A DNA stretch of 64,000 bases from Roseateles toxinivorans (lineage in GTDB: Bacteria > Pseudomonadota > Gammaproteobacteria > Burkholderiales > Burkholderiaceae_C): positions 61,512 through 125,511 of the forward strand of contig CAMDHE010000001.1 of assembly GCA_945898095.1 (NCBI GenBank), written 5' to 3'. The position numbers and the translations under genes are program-made. The notes under the pieces were generated by a model. That model was not told the DNA's origin. It made no database searches and saw nothing but the letters and a program-made list of their open reading frames with translations. Every line of letters starts with the position of its first letter. Positions within the stretch are counted from its first letter, which is position 1. Of the stretch, positions 53,243 through 62,204 are shown piece by piece.

Positions 53243-55288
53243 ATGCCCATGCCCGCAAATTCCGAAGCCCAGATCACCCGCTACCAGAACTGGCTGCGTA
53301 GCGAACGCGGTCTGCAGTTCGACAGCTATGACGCGCTGTGGCAATGGTCGGTCGACGATCTGCCGGCCTTCTGGGGTTCGATCTGGGATTATTTCGAAGT
53401 CGAATCGCCAACGCCCTATCGCCAGGTGATTGCTGCCGAAGTCATGCCGGGTGCGCAATGGTTTGAAGGCGCGCAGCTGAACTATGCGCGCCAGGTCCTG
53501 CGCCATGTCGACAAGGCTGATGCGGCCGGCTGTCCGGCGATCGTCTTTGCCGATGAGCTGATGCTGGCCAGCGGCGCGCTGCGTGAGTTGTCCTGGCCCG
53601 AGCTGAAGCGGCAGGTGGCGGCGTTGGCTCTGGCGCTGCGCGAAATGGGCGTGCAGAGGGGCGACCGCGTTGGCGCGGTGCTGGCGAACCGGCCCGAGAC
53701 GGCGGTGGCTTTTCTGGCCTGCGCGAGCATTGGCGCGATCTGGTCGATCTGCTCGCCCGATATGGGGCCGGTGTCGGTGCTCGACCGCTTTCGTCAGATC
53801 GCGCCCAAGGTCCTGATCGCGGCGGACGGCTACCGCTGGGGCGGCCAGGCCTATGACAGGCGCGAGGCGCTGGCCGAGTTGCTGCCCGAGTTGCCGAGCG
53901 TCGAGCAGCTGATCCTGTGGCGGCATCTGAACCTGGCTGCCCCCTTGCCCGAGCTGCCGGGCCGGCAAGTCCATGATCTGGCTTCGCTGCTGAGCGCCAG
54001 CGGGCCGGCAGTTGATGCCTTCGAGCCGGAATGGCTGCCCTTCGACCAGCCGCTCTGGGTCGTTTATTCCAGCGGCACCACCGGCCTGCCCAAGCCCATC
54101 GTCCATGGGCATGGCGGCGTGATGCTCGAGGCGCTGAAATGCGGCACGCTGCACAACAATTTCGGCCCTTCGGCGCTGACCGGCGAGCGTTTTCACTGGT
54201 TCTCGTCGACCGGCTGGATCATGTGGAACAGCCAGGTGGCCGGCCTGCTTGGCGGCACCACCTTGTGCATCTATGACGGCAACCCAGCCGGTGCCAACGG
54301 GCCGGGCCAGCCACCGGACTGGGGCACGCTGTGGCGCTTTGCCGGCGCTGCCGGCGTGACATTTTTTGGTGCTGGCGCAGCCTTTTATTCGGCTTGCCTG
54401 AAGGCCGGCACCTCGCCGCAGCGAGAGGTCGATCTGTCAAAGCTGCGGGCGATCGGCTCAACCGGCTCGCCGCTGGCCGAAGACGCCTATCGCTGGATCT
54501 GGGCGCAGCTGCCCAAGGTCGATGGCCAAGACATCTGGATCGCCACCATCAGCGGCGGCACCGACTTCGCTGGCGCCTTCATCGCCGGCCTGCCAACGCT
54601 GCCGGTAATCGCCGGCGAAATGCAATGCCGCTGCCTGGGTGCGGCGGTCGAGTCCTGGAGCGAAACCGGTCAAGCCTTGCTCGATGAAGTTGGCGAGCTG
54701 GTCTGCGTCAAGCCGATGCCCTCGATGCCTTTGTACCTCTGGGGTGACGAGCAAGGCCAGCGGCTGCACGACAGCTATTTCGATATGTTCCCCGGCGTCT
54801 GGCGCCATGGCGACTGGATCCGCCTGATGCCCCATACCGAGCTGGGTGCGACGGGTGCGATCATCTACGGCCGCAGCGATGCGACGATCAACCGCCATGG
54901 CGTGCGCATGGGCACTTCCGAGCTGTACCGTGCGGTCGAGGCCCTGCCCGAGGTGATCGATAGCCTGGTCGTCGACCTCGAATACCTGGGCCGCGAAAGC
55001 TGGATGCCCTTGTTCGTCGTGCTGCGCCCCGGCCTCACGCTCAACGCTGCGCTGACCTTACGCATCAAGGCCGAAGTGCGCCGCGCGCTGTCGCCGCGCC
55101 ATGTGCCCGATCAGCTGTTCCAGCTCGACGGCCTGCCGCGCACCCTGTCGGGCAAGAAGATGGAGCTGCCGGTGAAGAAACTGCTGCTCGGCGCCGACCC
55201 CGACAGCGTGATGAAACGCGATGCGATGGTCAATGCCGACAGCATCGGCTGGTTCGTGGCGTTGGCGCGGCAGCGCGCTGGGGGGTGA
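53243..55288 (+). CDS. aacS: Acetoacetyl-CoA synthetase
   Basis: An adenylate-forming ligase of about 681 aa joining CoA to acetoacetate with ATP. The ORF track frame runs 257 codons further upstream, antisense to the carbonic anhydrase; I take MPMPANSEAQ. An N-terminal acetyl-CoA-synthetase-like cap (LPAFWGSIWDYFEV) is followed by the AMP-binding core YSSGTTGLPKPIVHGHGG and FHWFSSTGWIMWNSQ, and by the C-terminal lid with LSGKKMELPVKKLL. The C-terminal Lys in the lid is the usual acyl-adenylation residue. The tail PVKKLLLGADPDSVMKRDAM is typical of AacS. It acts in ketone-body or polyhydroxyalkanoate metabolism. Confidence 0.9.
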   Translation: MPMPANSEAQITRYQNWLRSERGLQFDSYDALWQWSVDDLPAFWGSIWDYFEVESPTPYRQVIAAEVMPGAQWFEGAQLNYARQVLRHVDKADAAGCPAIVFADELMLASGALRELSWPELKRQVAALALALREMGVQRGDRVGAVLANRPETAVAFLACASIGAIWSICSPDMGPVSVLDRFRQIAPKVLIAADGYRWGGQAYDRREALAELLPELPSVEQLILWRHLNLAAPLPELPGRQVHDLASLLSASGPAVDAFEPEWLPFDQPLWVVYSSGTTGLPKPIVHGHGGVMLEALKCGTLHNNFGPSALTGERFHWFSSTGWIMWNSQVAGLLGGTTLCIYDGNPAGANGPGQPPDWGTLWRFAGAAGVTFFGAGAAFYSACLKAGTSPQREVDLSKLRAIGSTGSPLAEDAYRWIWAQLPKVDGQDIWIATISGGTDFAGAFIAGLPTLPVIAGEMQCRCLGAAVESWSETGQALLDEVGELVCVKPMPSMPLYLWGDEQGQRLHDSYFDMFPGVWRHGDWIRLMPHTELGATGAIIYGRSDATINRHGVRMGTSELYRAVEALPEVIDSLVVDLEYLGRESWMPLFVVLRPGLTLNAALTLRIKAEVRRALSPRHVPDQLFQLDGLPRTLSGKKMELPVKKLLLGADPDSVMKRDAMVNADSIGWFVALARQRAGG

Positions 55289-55388
55289 TTCAATTGGCGG
55301 CTGGCGGTTGATCCGAGAGTTTGCCTGTGCCAGGGGTCGCCGTCGTCAAATGGCCCCGGCATCCGAGGCGATGGTGGGAGCCAAGGGG

Positions 55389-55670
55389 TCATGGGAATAG
55401 CGACTCTTCGGACTGCAACTTGCCCTTGGGCAAATGCTTGGCTGCATCGGCCTTGACCGCCGTCAGCTGCCTGGCGTTCAGTGGCCCGCTATCGGCCGCG
55501 TAGGAAGCCAGGGTTTCCTCAGCCAACCTTGCCAAAGCGAGGTGAACAACCTGGGTCTCAGGAACACCCAGCCGCGTCGCCATGGACTTGACCGTCTTGC
55601 GAGTGACCCCTAGAGCCGAATCCGTAGGTCGGAACTTCAGCAACAGGGAATCTTTGGCGGTGGCCATCAT
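55389..55670 (-). CDS. Small RHH/antitoxin-like protein, orphan
   Basis: A 93-aa hypothetical protein with a strong Shine-Dalgarno TAGGAG before the ATG. The middle (TRKTVKSMATRLGVPETQVVHLALARLAEETL) has the look of a ribbon-helix-helix DNA-binding segment as in antitoxins. No toxin-like gene is found on either side; the gap to the ligase gene is 100 bp. It could be a lone antitoxin or a small regulator. I do not recognise the exact family. Confidence 0.6.
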   Translation of the reverse strand: MMATAKDSLLLKFRPTDSALGVTRKTVKSMATRLGVPETQVVHLALARLAEETLASYAADSGPLNARQLTAVKADAAKHLPKGKLQSEESLFP

Positions 55671-55829
55671 GCATCTCCTACAAGGATATGGGAAGGATAT
55701 ACGTTGAAGTTACGGCTGCATATTCGCAGCAGTTGACTACTCTGCAGGGCCGCAGAAGGCGCATCGCTCCCCCGAGTTTCTCGCCCAGCCGCCACAATGC
55801 AGGCTTGATCGCTACCCGCTGACCTAAAC

Positions 55830-56504
55830 ATGAACTTGCACGATGACTTTTCTCTGCGCGTGGTCGCCCTGGCGGCCGATGCGACCTGGACCCCTTCGCC
55901 GCAAGCTGGGGTCTCTCGATTGATGCTCGACCGGGTCGGTGCTGAAGTGGCGCGTGCCACCAGCATCGTGCGTTACCAGCCCGGGTCAAGCTTCGAGCGC
56001 CATGTGCATGGCGGGGGCGAAGAGATTCTCGTTCTTGAGGGCAGCTTCTCCGACGAAAGCGGTGATCATCCGGCCGGCACCTACCTGCGCAATCCGCCGG
56101 GCAGCGCACACAAGCCCAGCTCGCAGGGCGGATGCCTGCTGTTCGTCAAGCTGCGCCAGTTTGCCGCCGATGACCTGAAGCCATTGCGGATCGATACCCA
56201 CAGCGGCCATTGGCGCCAAGGCATGGTGCCCGGCTTGACCGTGCTGCCCTTGCATTCGCACGACGGGGTCGACACCGCGCTGGTGCGCTGGGCCCCTGAA
56301 ACGAAGTTCAACACCCATGTGCATCCGGGCGGCGAGGAGATCCTGGTGCTGGAAGGCGTCTTCAGCGACGAAGGTGGCAGCTACCCCGCAGGCAGCTGGC
56401 TGCGCAGTCCGCGCTGGAGCCGCCATACCCCGTTCACCGGGCCGGAGGGCGCACTCATCTACGTCAAGGTCGGCCAACTCGGCGCCGAGCTGATGGCCGG
56501 GTGA
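55830..56504 (+). CDS. Double-cupin protein (ChrR-like cupin domains)
   Basis: A 224-aa protein made of two similar cupin domains (about 1-115 and 116-224). Each has the metal-binding motif, FERHVHGGGEEILVLEGSFSDE in the first and FNTHVHPGGEEILVLEGVFSDE in the second. The form is that of the cupin half of ChrR anti-sigma factors, but the zinc-binding N-terminal domain of ChrR is absent. No sigma factor gene is next to it. An oxygenase-like or metabolite-sensing role is equally possible. Confidence 0.8.
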   Translation: MNLHDDFSLRVVALAADATWTPSPQAGVSRLMLDRVGAEVARATSIVRYQPGSSFERHVHGGGEEILVLEGSFSDESGDHPAGTYLRNPPGSAHKPSSQGGCLLFVKLRQFAADDLKPLRIDTHSGHWRQGMVPGLTVLPLHSHDGVDTALVRWAPETKFNTHVHPGGEEILVLEGVFSDEGGSYPAGSWLRSPRWSRHTPFTGPEGALIYVKVGQLGAELMAG

Positions 56505-56527
56505 GTTGCCCTGCAGGAAGGTAAAAC

Positions 56528-57541
56528 TCAGTCCACGCTGGCGCCTGATTCGCGCACGACCTTGCCCCATTTGAGGGTTTCGGCCTGGATGAAGGCGGCG
56601 AACTGTTCGGGTGTTTCGCTGACGACTTCGCCGCCCTGTTCGCTGATTCTTTTCTTCACATCGGCCTGACCCAGCACCTTGATGATCGCCTGGCTCAGTT
56701 TGCTGATGACCGCCGGCGGCGTGCCGGCAGGTGCCAGCAGGCCGAACCAGGACGTGGCCTCGAAACCAGGCAGGCCGCTTTCGGCAATCGTCGGAAGATT
56801 CGGCAGTTCGGGCGAGCGTTGCGCCGTGGTCACGGCGACGGCGCGCAACTTGCCTGAACGCACATGCTGGATCGACGAAGGCATGTTGTCGAACATGACG
56901 TTGGTCTGCCCGCCGATCAGATCGATCAGCGCCGGTCCGCTGCCCTTGTAGGGCACATGTTGCATCTCGATCTTGGCCATCGAATTGAAGAGCTCGCCTG
57001 AGAGATGGATCGAGGTGCCGTTGCCCGAGGACGCGTAGCTGACCTTGCCAGGGTTGGCCTTGACATAGGCGATCAACTCGGCCACGGTCTTGTACGGCTG
57101 CGAGGGGTTGACGACCAGCATATTGGGCACATTGGCCACGCGCGACAGCGGCGCGAAATCCTTGATCGCGTCAAAGGGCATTTTCTTGTAGAGGCTGCTG
57201 TTGATCGCATGGGTGCCGACGGTGCCCATCAGCAGCGTGTAGCCATCGGGCGCCGCCTTGGCGACCAGCTGACCGCCGATATTGCCGCCGGCGCCGCCCT
57301 TGTTTTCGATCACCACGGTCTGGCCCAACTCGACCGACAGCGCCTGCCCCACGATGCGCGCCAGCAGGTCGGTCGTGCCGGCCGGCGGAAACGGCACGAC
57401 GATGGTGATGTTCTTCGACGGGTAAGCCGATTGGGCTGCTGCCGGCAGGCTGGACGTCAACCCGGCACCGAGGCAGGCTGCTGCAGCCAGCAAACCAAAA
57501 GTCCGGCGATTCCGGGCGAGCGGGTGCAATTTTCTGAACAT
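56528..57541 (-). CDS. Bug-family (TctC) periplasmic solute-binding protein
   Basis: A 337-aa binding protein; ATG chosen after AGAAGGAAATCGCC, 34 codons into the track ORF. Signal peptide LLAAAACLGAGLTSSLPAAAQSA. The mature start YPSKNITIVVPFPPAGTTDLLAR, then VIENKGGAGGNIGGQLVAKAAPDGYTLLMG, are hallmarks of the Bordetella uptake gene (Bug) family, hugely expanded in Burkholderiales. No TctA/TctB membrane genes are adjacent, as is usual for Bug proteins. Ligands are small carboxylates or aromatic acids; the actual one is unknown. Confidence 0.92.
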   Translation of the reverse strand: MFRKLHPLARNRRTFGLLAAAACLGAGLTSSLPAAAQSAYPSKNITIVVPFPPAGTTDLLARIVGQALSVELGQTVVIENKGGAGGNIGGQLVAKAAPDGYTLLMGTVGTHAINSSLYKKMPFDAIKDFAPLSRVANVPNMLVVNPSQPYKTVAELIAYVKANPGKVSYASSGNGTSIHLSGELFNSMAKIEMQHVPYKGSGPALIDLIGGQTNVMFDNMPSSIQHVRSGKLRAVAVTTAQRSPELPNLPTIAESGLPGFEATSWFGLLAPAGTPPAVISKLSQAIIKVLGQADVKKRISEQGGEVVSETPEQFAAFIQAETLKWGKVVRESGASVD

Positions 57542-57678
57542 GGCGATTTCCTTCTGTGTGAGGCGATCAATGCTTGGCTGCCAGCGGGCCGGTGGTTTGA
57601 CAAGCGCATCGCCGGCAGGCTGCACAGAAGCGCAGTCTGGCATGGAATGAGGGGGCGGCTTATGCTGGGCTTCCCTAG

Positions 57679-59081
57679 TCTTACTCTGTCATAAAAATGG
57701 CATAATATTTCTAGCTTTCCTTTTGAAGGGATGAGATGGACATCGCTAAAGAATTCGATGACTACATGGCGCACCTAGTGCAAGGGCTTGGTCATGCGGA
57801 CCGGCATTCCGGATTGATTGGTTATTGCACAGGTCTGATGCTGCCGTTGTCGCGCAAGAGCGTGGAGCCCATTGCCGCACGAGTGGACCCCTTGCATGCC
57901 AGCGCGAAACATCAGTCGCTGCACCACTTTGTCGCCAAGGCCCAATGGAGCGATAAGGAGTTGTTGCGTCGCATAGCGCAATGGGTCGTGCCCCAGATGA
58001 ACTTCACCGCTGGCGGTTGGTGGATCATCGATGACACCGGATTTCCCAAGAAGGGCAGGCACTCGGTGGGGGTGACGCGCCAATACTGTGGTGTGTTGGG
58101 CAAAAAAGATAACTGCCAGGTTGCGGTGAGCGTAACGCTGGCATGCGAGCAAGGCAGCTTGCCGGTTGCCTGGCAACTGTACTTGCCTCACGTATGGGCG
58201 GAAGATGTCTCGCGTCGAGCCAAGGCCGGTGTACCCGAGGACATCGAATTTGCAACCAAGCCCCAGATCGCTCTACAACAGATACAAGATCTGTTGAGCG
58301 AAGGGGCGCCCCATCATTGCGTGCTGGCCGATGCCGGATATGGCATCGACTACGCATTCCGCCAAGGACTGACTGATCAGGGCCTTGCCTATGTGGTCGG
58401 CATCACCTCAGCCGTGGTGGTCTGGCCACCCGGAGTGAAGCCGCTGCCGCCCAAGCCCTACAGCGGCACGGGCCGCCCGCCAGTGGTGCCACGGCGTACG
58501 GCCGAACGCCAACCCGTGAACGTCAAGACAATGGCACTGGGTTTGCCCAACAGCGCATTTCACGACATCAGTTGGCGTGAAGGCAGCAACGAGTTGCTGA
58601 CGGGTCGTTTTGCCGCATTGAGGGTACGCTGCGCGGGTGGCAATGTCGGAAAGGCCCGTCTGCTTCCTGAGCAATGGCTGCTCATCGAGTGGCCCGCCGA
58701 TCAAGCCGAGCCAGAGAAATACTACCTATCCACAATGCCAGAGACGACAGCCTTAAACGATCTGGTCCATGCCGCGCACATGCGATGGCGCATCGAGCGC
58801 GATTACCAGGACTTGAAGCAGGATTTGGGATTGGGTCACTATGAAGGACGCGGCTGGCGGGGCTTTCATCACCATGTAACCTTGAGCATTGCGGCGTACG
58901 GCTTCCTGATGGCAAAACGACTCAAGACTGGCGGTGATGTCGGCGGTAAAAAAGAACATCGTCCCATGCCAAATGCCTGTCATTCCCAACGATTACGTCC
59001 CTCGAGGCAGCCCAGCGAGCGCAGCGCCAAGTCACAAACTCGATCACAACGTTGCCTGGTAGGCACCTACCGCACGTCTGA
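57679..59081 (+). mobile_element. IS701-family insertion sequence, right part lost
   Basis: The left end is placed at 57679, directly after CTAG (57675-57678), which fits the YTAR target I recall for this family. It begins TCTTACTCTGTCATAAA. The transposase gene fills the element. I find no inverted copy of the left end on the right. The last recognisable transposase-like codons (VTNSITTL in another frame) lie near 59050 and that frame stops at 59081, so the element is truncated there and runs into the xylose genes. Confidence 0.65.
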
Positions 59082-59175
59082 GGTGAGCGCGGACGATGTG
59101 TTGGGCACGATCATTGCCAGCAAGAAGGTCGCGCGGGTTAGCCAGTGTTTCGGTCCACAGGGCGCCGGAACGTGA
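57736..59175 (+). CDS. IS701-family transposase, 3' end frameshifted
   Basis: A DDE transposase; the first about 400 residues look intact. Catalytic candidates: Asp in WWIIDDTGFPKKGRHSVGVTRQY, Asp in VLADAGYG and Glu in HMRWRIERDYQDLK. After MAKRLKTGGDVGGKKEH the frame no longer matches the family. The expected tail is found in pieces in the other frames: VIPNDYVPRGSP in one and AQRQVTNSITTL in another. The first shift coincides with a run of six A. Translation then continues into sequence that ends TGA overlapping the xylB start, so the last about 30 residues belong to something else. Probably inactive. Confidence 0.85.
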   Translation: MDIAKEFDDYMAHLVQGLGHADRHSGLIGYCTGLMLPLSRKSVEPIAARVDPLHASAKHQSLHHFVAKAQWSDKELLRRIAQWVVPQMNFTAGGWWIIDDTGFPKKGRHSVGVTRQYCGVLGKKDNCQVAVSVTLACEQGSLPVAWQLYLPHVWAEDVSRRAKAGVPEDIEFATKPQIALQQIQDLLSEGAPHHCVLADAGYGIDYAFRQGLTDQGLAYVVGITSAVVVWPPGVKPLPPKPYSGTGRPPVVPRRTAERQPVNVKTMALGLPNSAFHDISWREGSNELLTGRFAALRVRCAGGNVGKARLLPEQWLLIEWPADQAEPEKYYLSTMPETTALNDLVHAAHMRWRIERDYQDLKQDLGLGHYEGRGWRGFHHHVTLSIAAYGFLMAKRLKTGGDVGGKKEHRPMPNACHSQRLRPSRQPSERSAKSQTRSQRCLVGTYRTSEVSADDVLGTIIASKKVARVSQCFGPQGAGT

Positions 59176-60641
59176 GCGCGCCTCCTTTTGTGATCGGCCT
59201 GGATCTAGGTACTTCCGGCGTCAAGGCCGTGCTGCTCTCGGCCAATGGCGAATTGGTGGCTGAGGCTGTAGCCCCATTGGAGGTCTCTCGTGCGCAGCCG
59301 CTGTGGTCTGAACAGGCACCTGCCGATTGGTTGGCCGCTACTGACCAGGCCATGCAAGCTTTGCGCTCGCAGGCCAGCGCTGCCGACTGGCAAGGCGTGC
59401 GGGCGATGGCTGCAGCAGGCCAGATGCACGGCGCGGTATTGCTGGACGCCGAAGGTACGGTATTGCGGCCGGCCATCCTGTGGAACGATGGCCGCAGCCA
59501 GTTGCAGTGCGCTGAGCTGGAATTGCGCGAACCGGCCACAACGCAGATCACCGCAAACCGCGCCATGGCCGGGTTCACCGCACCCAAGCTGATGTGGGTG
59601 GCGGCGAATGAACCCGCAATATTTGCACGAGTCGCCAAAGTGTTGCTCCCGAAGGACTGGCTTGTCTGGCAATTGGCGGGTGTGATGAGCAGCGACTGCT
59701 CGGATGCGGCCGGCACGCTGTGGCTGAACGTCGCCGAGCGCTGCTGGAGCGAAGCGATGCTGGCCGCCAGCGGGATGCGCCTCGACCAGATGCCGGCTTT
59801 GCACGAAGGCCCCGATGCCGTGGGCCAACTGTTGCCGATTTGGGCGGCGCGTTGGGGCTTGCCGGTTGATGTCCAACTCGCAGCAGGTGCTGGCGACAAC
59901 GCGGGTGGTGCCGTTGGTGTCGGTGTCGTGCGTCCTGGCGAAGGTCTCCTGTCGCTGGGTACGTCAGGGGTCATCTTTGTGGCGACTGACGGCCCGCAAG
60001 CCAACCCCGATCGTGGCGTGCACACCTTCTGCCACGCGCTGCCGGGCACCTGGCACCAGATGGCCGTGCTGCTGTCTGCCAGCAGCGCACTGAGTTGGTG
60101 GTGCCGCATCTGTGGCCTGGCACCAGCCCAACTCCTCGCCTCGCTGCCAGCGGGCGAGGTGCGCGAATCGGCCCCGCTGTTCCTGCCCTATCTTTCTGGC
60201 GAACGCACGCCGCATGCCGACCCCGGCGCCACCGGCAGCTTTCACGGCCTGACCCATACGCACAGCCGCGATGATCTGAGCTATGCCGTGCTGGAAGGCG
60301 TAGCCTTTGCATTTGCCGACGGCATGGCCGCATTGCGCGAAGCTGGCAGTGACCCGAAGCGCTTGCTGGCCATCGGTGGCGGTGCGCGCTCGGACACCTG
60401 GCTGCAACTGCTGGCCGACACCTTATGCATTCAGATTGATCGGCCGGCGGGTGCTGAAGTGGGGCCGGCACTCGGGGCGGCACGACTGGCAATGATGAGC
60501 CTGGGCGCCGCGCGAGACGAGGTCATGCGAGCGCCTGATTTGGCGCAGACCTTCTCTGCAGATGCCGCCCGCAGCGCGGCGTTGCAACTCCGTCTGGCGC
60601 GTTACCGCGCTGCTTATGCGCCCTTGCGAGCGCTGTCCTGA
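59172..60641 (+). CDS. xylB: Xylulokinase
   Basis: A FGGY-family sugar kinase of about 489 aa that phosphorylates D-xylulose. The N-terminal [18 protein letters not shown] binds phosphate, [10 protein letters not shown] is the xylulokinase form of the substrate loop, and the C-terminal [15 protein letters not shown] motif binds ATP. I start at GTG 59172 because it overlaps the preceding stop codon as GTGA and removes a nine-residue tail with no homology. xylA follows 20 bp on. No xylose transporter or regulator is in the window; the upstream part of the operon seems lost at the insertion sequence. Confidence 0.93.
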   Translation: MSAPPFVIGLDLGTSGVKAVLLSANGELVAEAVAPLEVSRAQPLWSEQAPADWLAATDQAMQALRSQASAADWQGVRAMAAAGQMHGAVLLDAEGTVLRPAILWNDGRSQLQCAELELREPATTQITANRAMAGFTAPKLMWVAANEPAIFARVAKVLLPKDWLVWQLAGVMSSDCSDAAGTLWLNVAERCWSEAMLAASGMRLDQMPALHEGPDAVGQLLPIWAARWGLPVDVQLAAGAGDNAGGAVGVGVVRPGEGLLSLGTSGVIFVATDGPQANPDRGVHTFCHALPGTWHQMAVLLSASSALSWWCRICGLAPAQLLASLPAGEVRESAPLFLPYLSGERTPHADPGATGSFHGLTHTHSRDDLSYAVLEGVAFAFADGMAALREAGSDPKRLLAIGGGARSDTWLQLLADTLCIQIDRPAGAEVGPALGAARLAMMSLGAARDEVMRAPDLAQTFSADAARSAALQLRLARYRAAYAPLRALS

Positions 60642-60661
60642 ATCCTGTAATCGAGCAAACC

Positions 60662-61975
60662 ATGAACACCGTCTACAGCATCGTTGACTCCATCCGCTAC
60701 GAGGGCCCGCAAAGCAGTAATCGCCTGGCTTACCGCTGGTACGACGCGCAGCGAGTAGTACTGGGCAAGCCCTTGGTCGAGTGGCTGCGACCCGCCGCCT
60801 GCTACTGGCATAACTTTTGTTGGGCTGGGCAAGACCCCTTCGCGCTGGGCGGCAACCTCTTTGAACGCCCCTGGTTCAGCGGTGAGCCATTGGCCGCCGC
60901 GCAGATGAAGTTGGACGCTGCGTTTGATTTTTTCCAGAGGCTGAACATGCCGTTCTGGTGCTTTCATGACCGCGACGTCGCACCCGAAGGCACAACGCTG
61001 CGCGAATCCAATGCCTACTTGGATGCGGTGCTGGAACGCGCGGCGCTCAAGATGCAGGACAGCGGCGTGCAATTGCTGTGGGGCACGGCCAATCTGTTTT
61101 CGCATGGGCGCTATATGGGCGGCGCCGCCACCAACCCTGACCCGGAGGTCTTTGCCTACGCCGCGGCCCAGGTCAAACATGTGCTGGAGTGGACGCAGCG
61201 GCTGAACGGCGCGAACTACGTGCTCTGGGGCGGCCGAGAAGGCTATGAAACGCTGCTCAACACGCGGCTGGCGGCTGAACTGGATCACTATGGTCGCTTT
61301 CTGGCCGCCGTGGTCGAGCACAAGCACAAGATCGGCTTCAAGGGCACCCTGCTGATCGAACCCAAGCCGCAGGAGCCCACCAAACACCAATACGACTACG
61401 ACAGCGCCACCGTCTATGGCTTCCTGAAGCGCTACGGGCTGGAAGGCGAGGTCAAGGTCAACCTGGAGGTGAACCATGCCACTCTGGCGGGTCACAGCTT
61501 CGAGCACGAAGTGGCCACCGCCGCCGCCCTGGGTATCCTGGGTTCGATCGACGCCAACCGCGGCGATGAACAACTGGGCTGGGACACAGACCAGTTTCCC
61601 AACAACCATGTGGCCCTGGTGCCCGCCATGCTCGAAATCATCCGCTACGGTGGCCTTGGTGCGGGCGGCATGAACTTCGACGCCAAGGTGCGGCGCCAAA
61701 GCATCGAACCCACCGACCAACTGGAGGGCCACATCGGCGGCCTGGATACCTTGGCCCGTGCTTTCCTTTGTGCGGCGGCCCTGCATGAGTCGGGTGAACT
61801 CGACCGCGCTGTCGATGAACGCTATTCAGGCTGGAGCGGTGAACTGGGGCGTCACATCGAGGCGGGAGCCAGTCTGGACGACTTGGCAAGTCGTGTTCAT
61901 CAGTTGGGTCTGTCACCTCAACCCCGGTCGGGCCGTCAAGAGCGACTGGAAAATCTGGTCAATCGATACATCTGA
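60662..61975 (+). CDS. xylA: Xylose isomerase
   Basis: A 437-aa class II xylose isomerase that turns D-xylose to D-xylulose. Catalytic and metal motifs are [12 protein letters not shown] (His), [17 protein letters not shown] and the metal ligands in [17 protein letters not shown], with [20 protein letters not shown] near the C-terminus. The length is as expected, so it is complete. The product feeds xylB next door. Confidence 0.96.
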   Translation: MNTVYSIVDSIRYEGPQSSNRLAYRWYDAQRVVLGKPLVEWLRPAACYWHNFCWAGQDPFALGGNLFERPWFSGEPLAAAQMKLDAAFDFFQRLNMPFWCFHDRDVAPEGTTLRESNAYLDAVLERAALKMQDSGVQLLWGTANLFSHGRYMGGAATNPDPEVFAYAAAQVKHVLEWTQRLNGANYVLWGGREGYETLLNTRLAAELDHYGRFLAAVVEHKHKIGFKGTLLIEPKPQEPTKHQYDYDSATVYGFLKRYGLEGEVKVNLEVNHATLAGHSFEHEVATAAALGILGSIDANRGDEQLGWDTDQFPNNHVALVPAMLEIIRYGGLGAGGMNFDAKVRRQSIEPTDQLEGHIGGLDTLARAFLCAAALHESGELDRAVDERYSGWSGELGRHIEAGASLDDLASRVHQLGLSPQPRSGRQERLENLVNRYI

Positions 61976-62004
61976 AAAGGTCAGCGCCGGCAATGGCACC
62001 CAAA

Positions 62005-62021
62005 TCTTACTATGTCATAAA
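62005..62021 (+). repeat. Second copy of the presumed IS left end
   Basis: TCTTACTATGTCATAAA matches 16 of 17 bases of the IS701-type left end at 57679-57695, in the same orientation, 30 bp after the xylA stop codon. Similarity stops just after. It could be a remnant of a second insertion, so the xyl genes may once have been flanked by two copies. Confidence 0.45.
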
Positions 62022-62204
62022 CTTAGACGTAGGGTCACCGAGCTGAAATACTGTTCAGATGGTTTTTTATGGATAATCCAGTCTCATCGAAACCAAGGTG
62101 GGGATGACGGATGATGTGCCGCCGCCGCGAGCACGAAAGCTCCGCTGCGGCGCTGCCGCGAGATTGGCAGCAGGTACTGCAACGAAATCGTCAGCATGAA
62201 GCCA

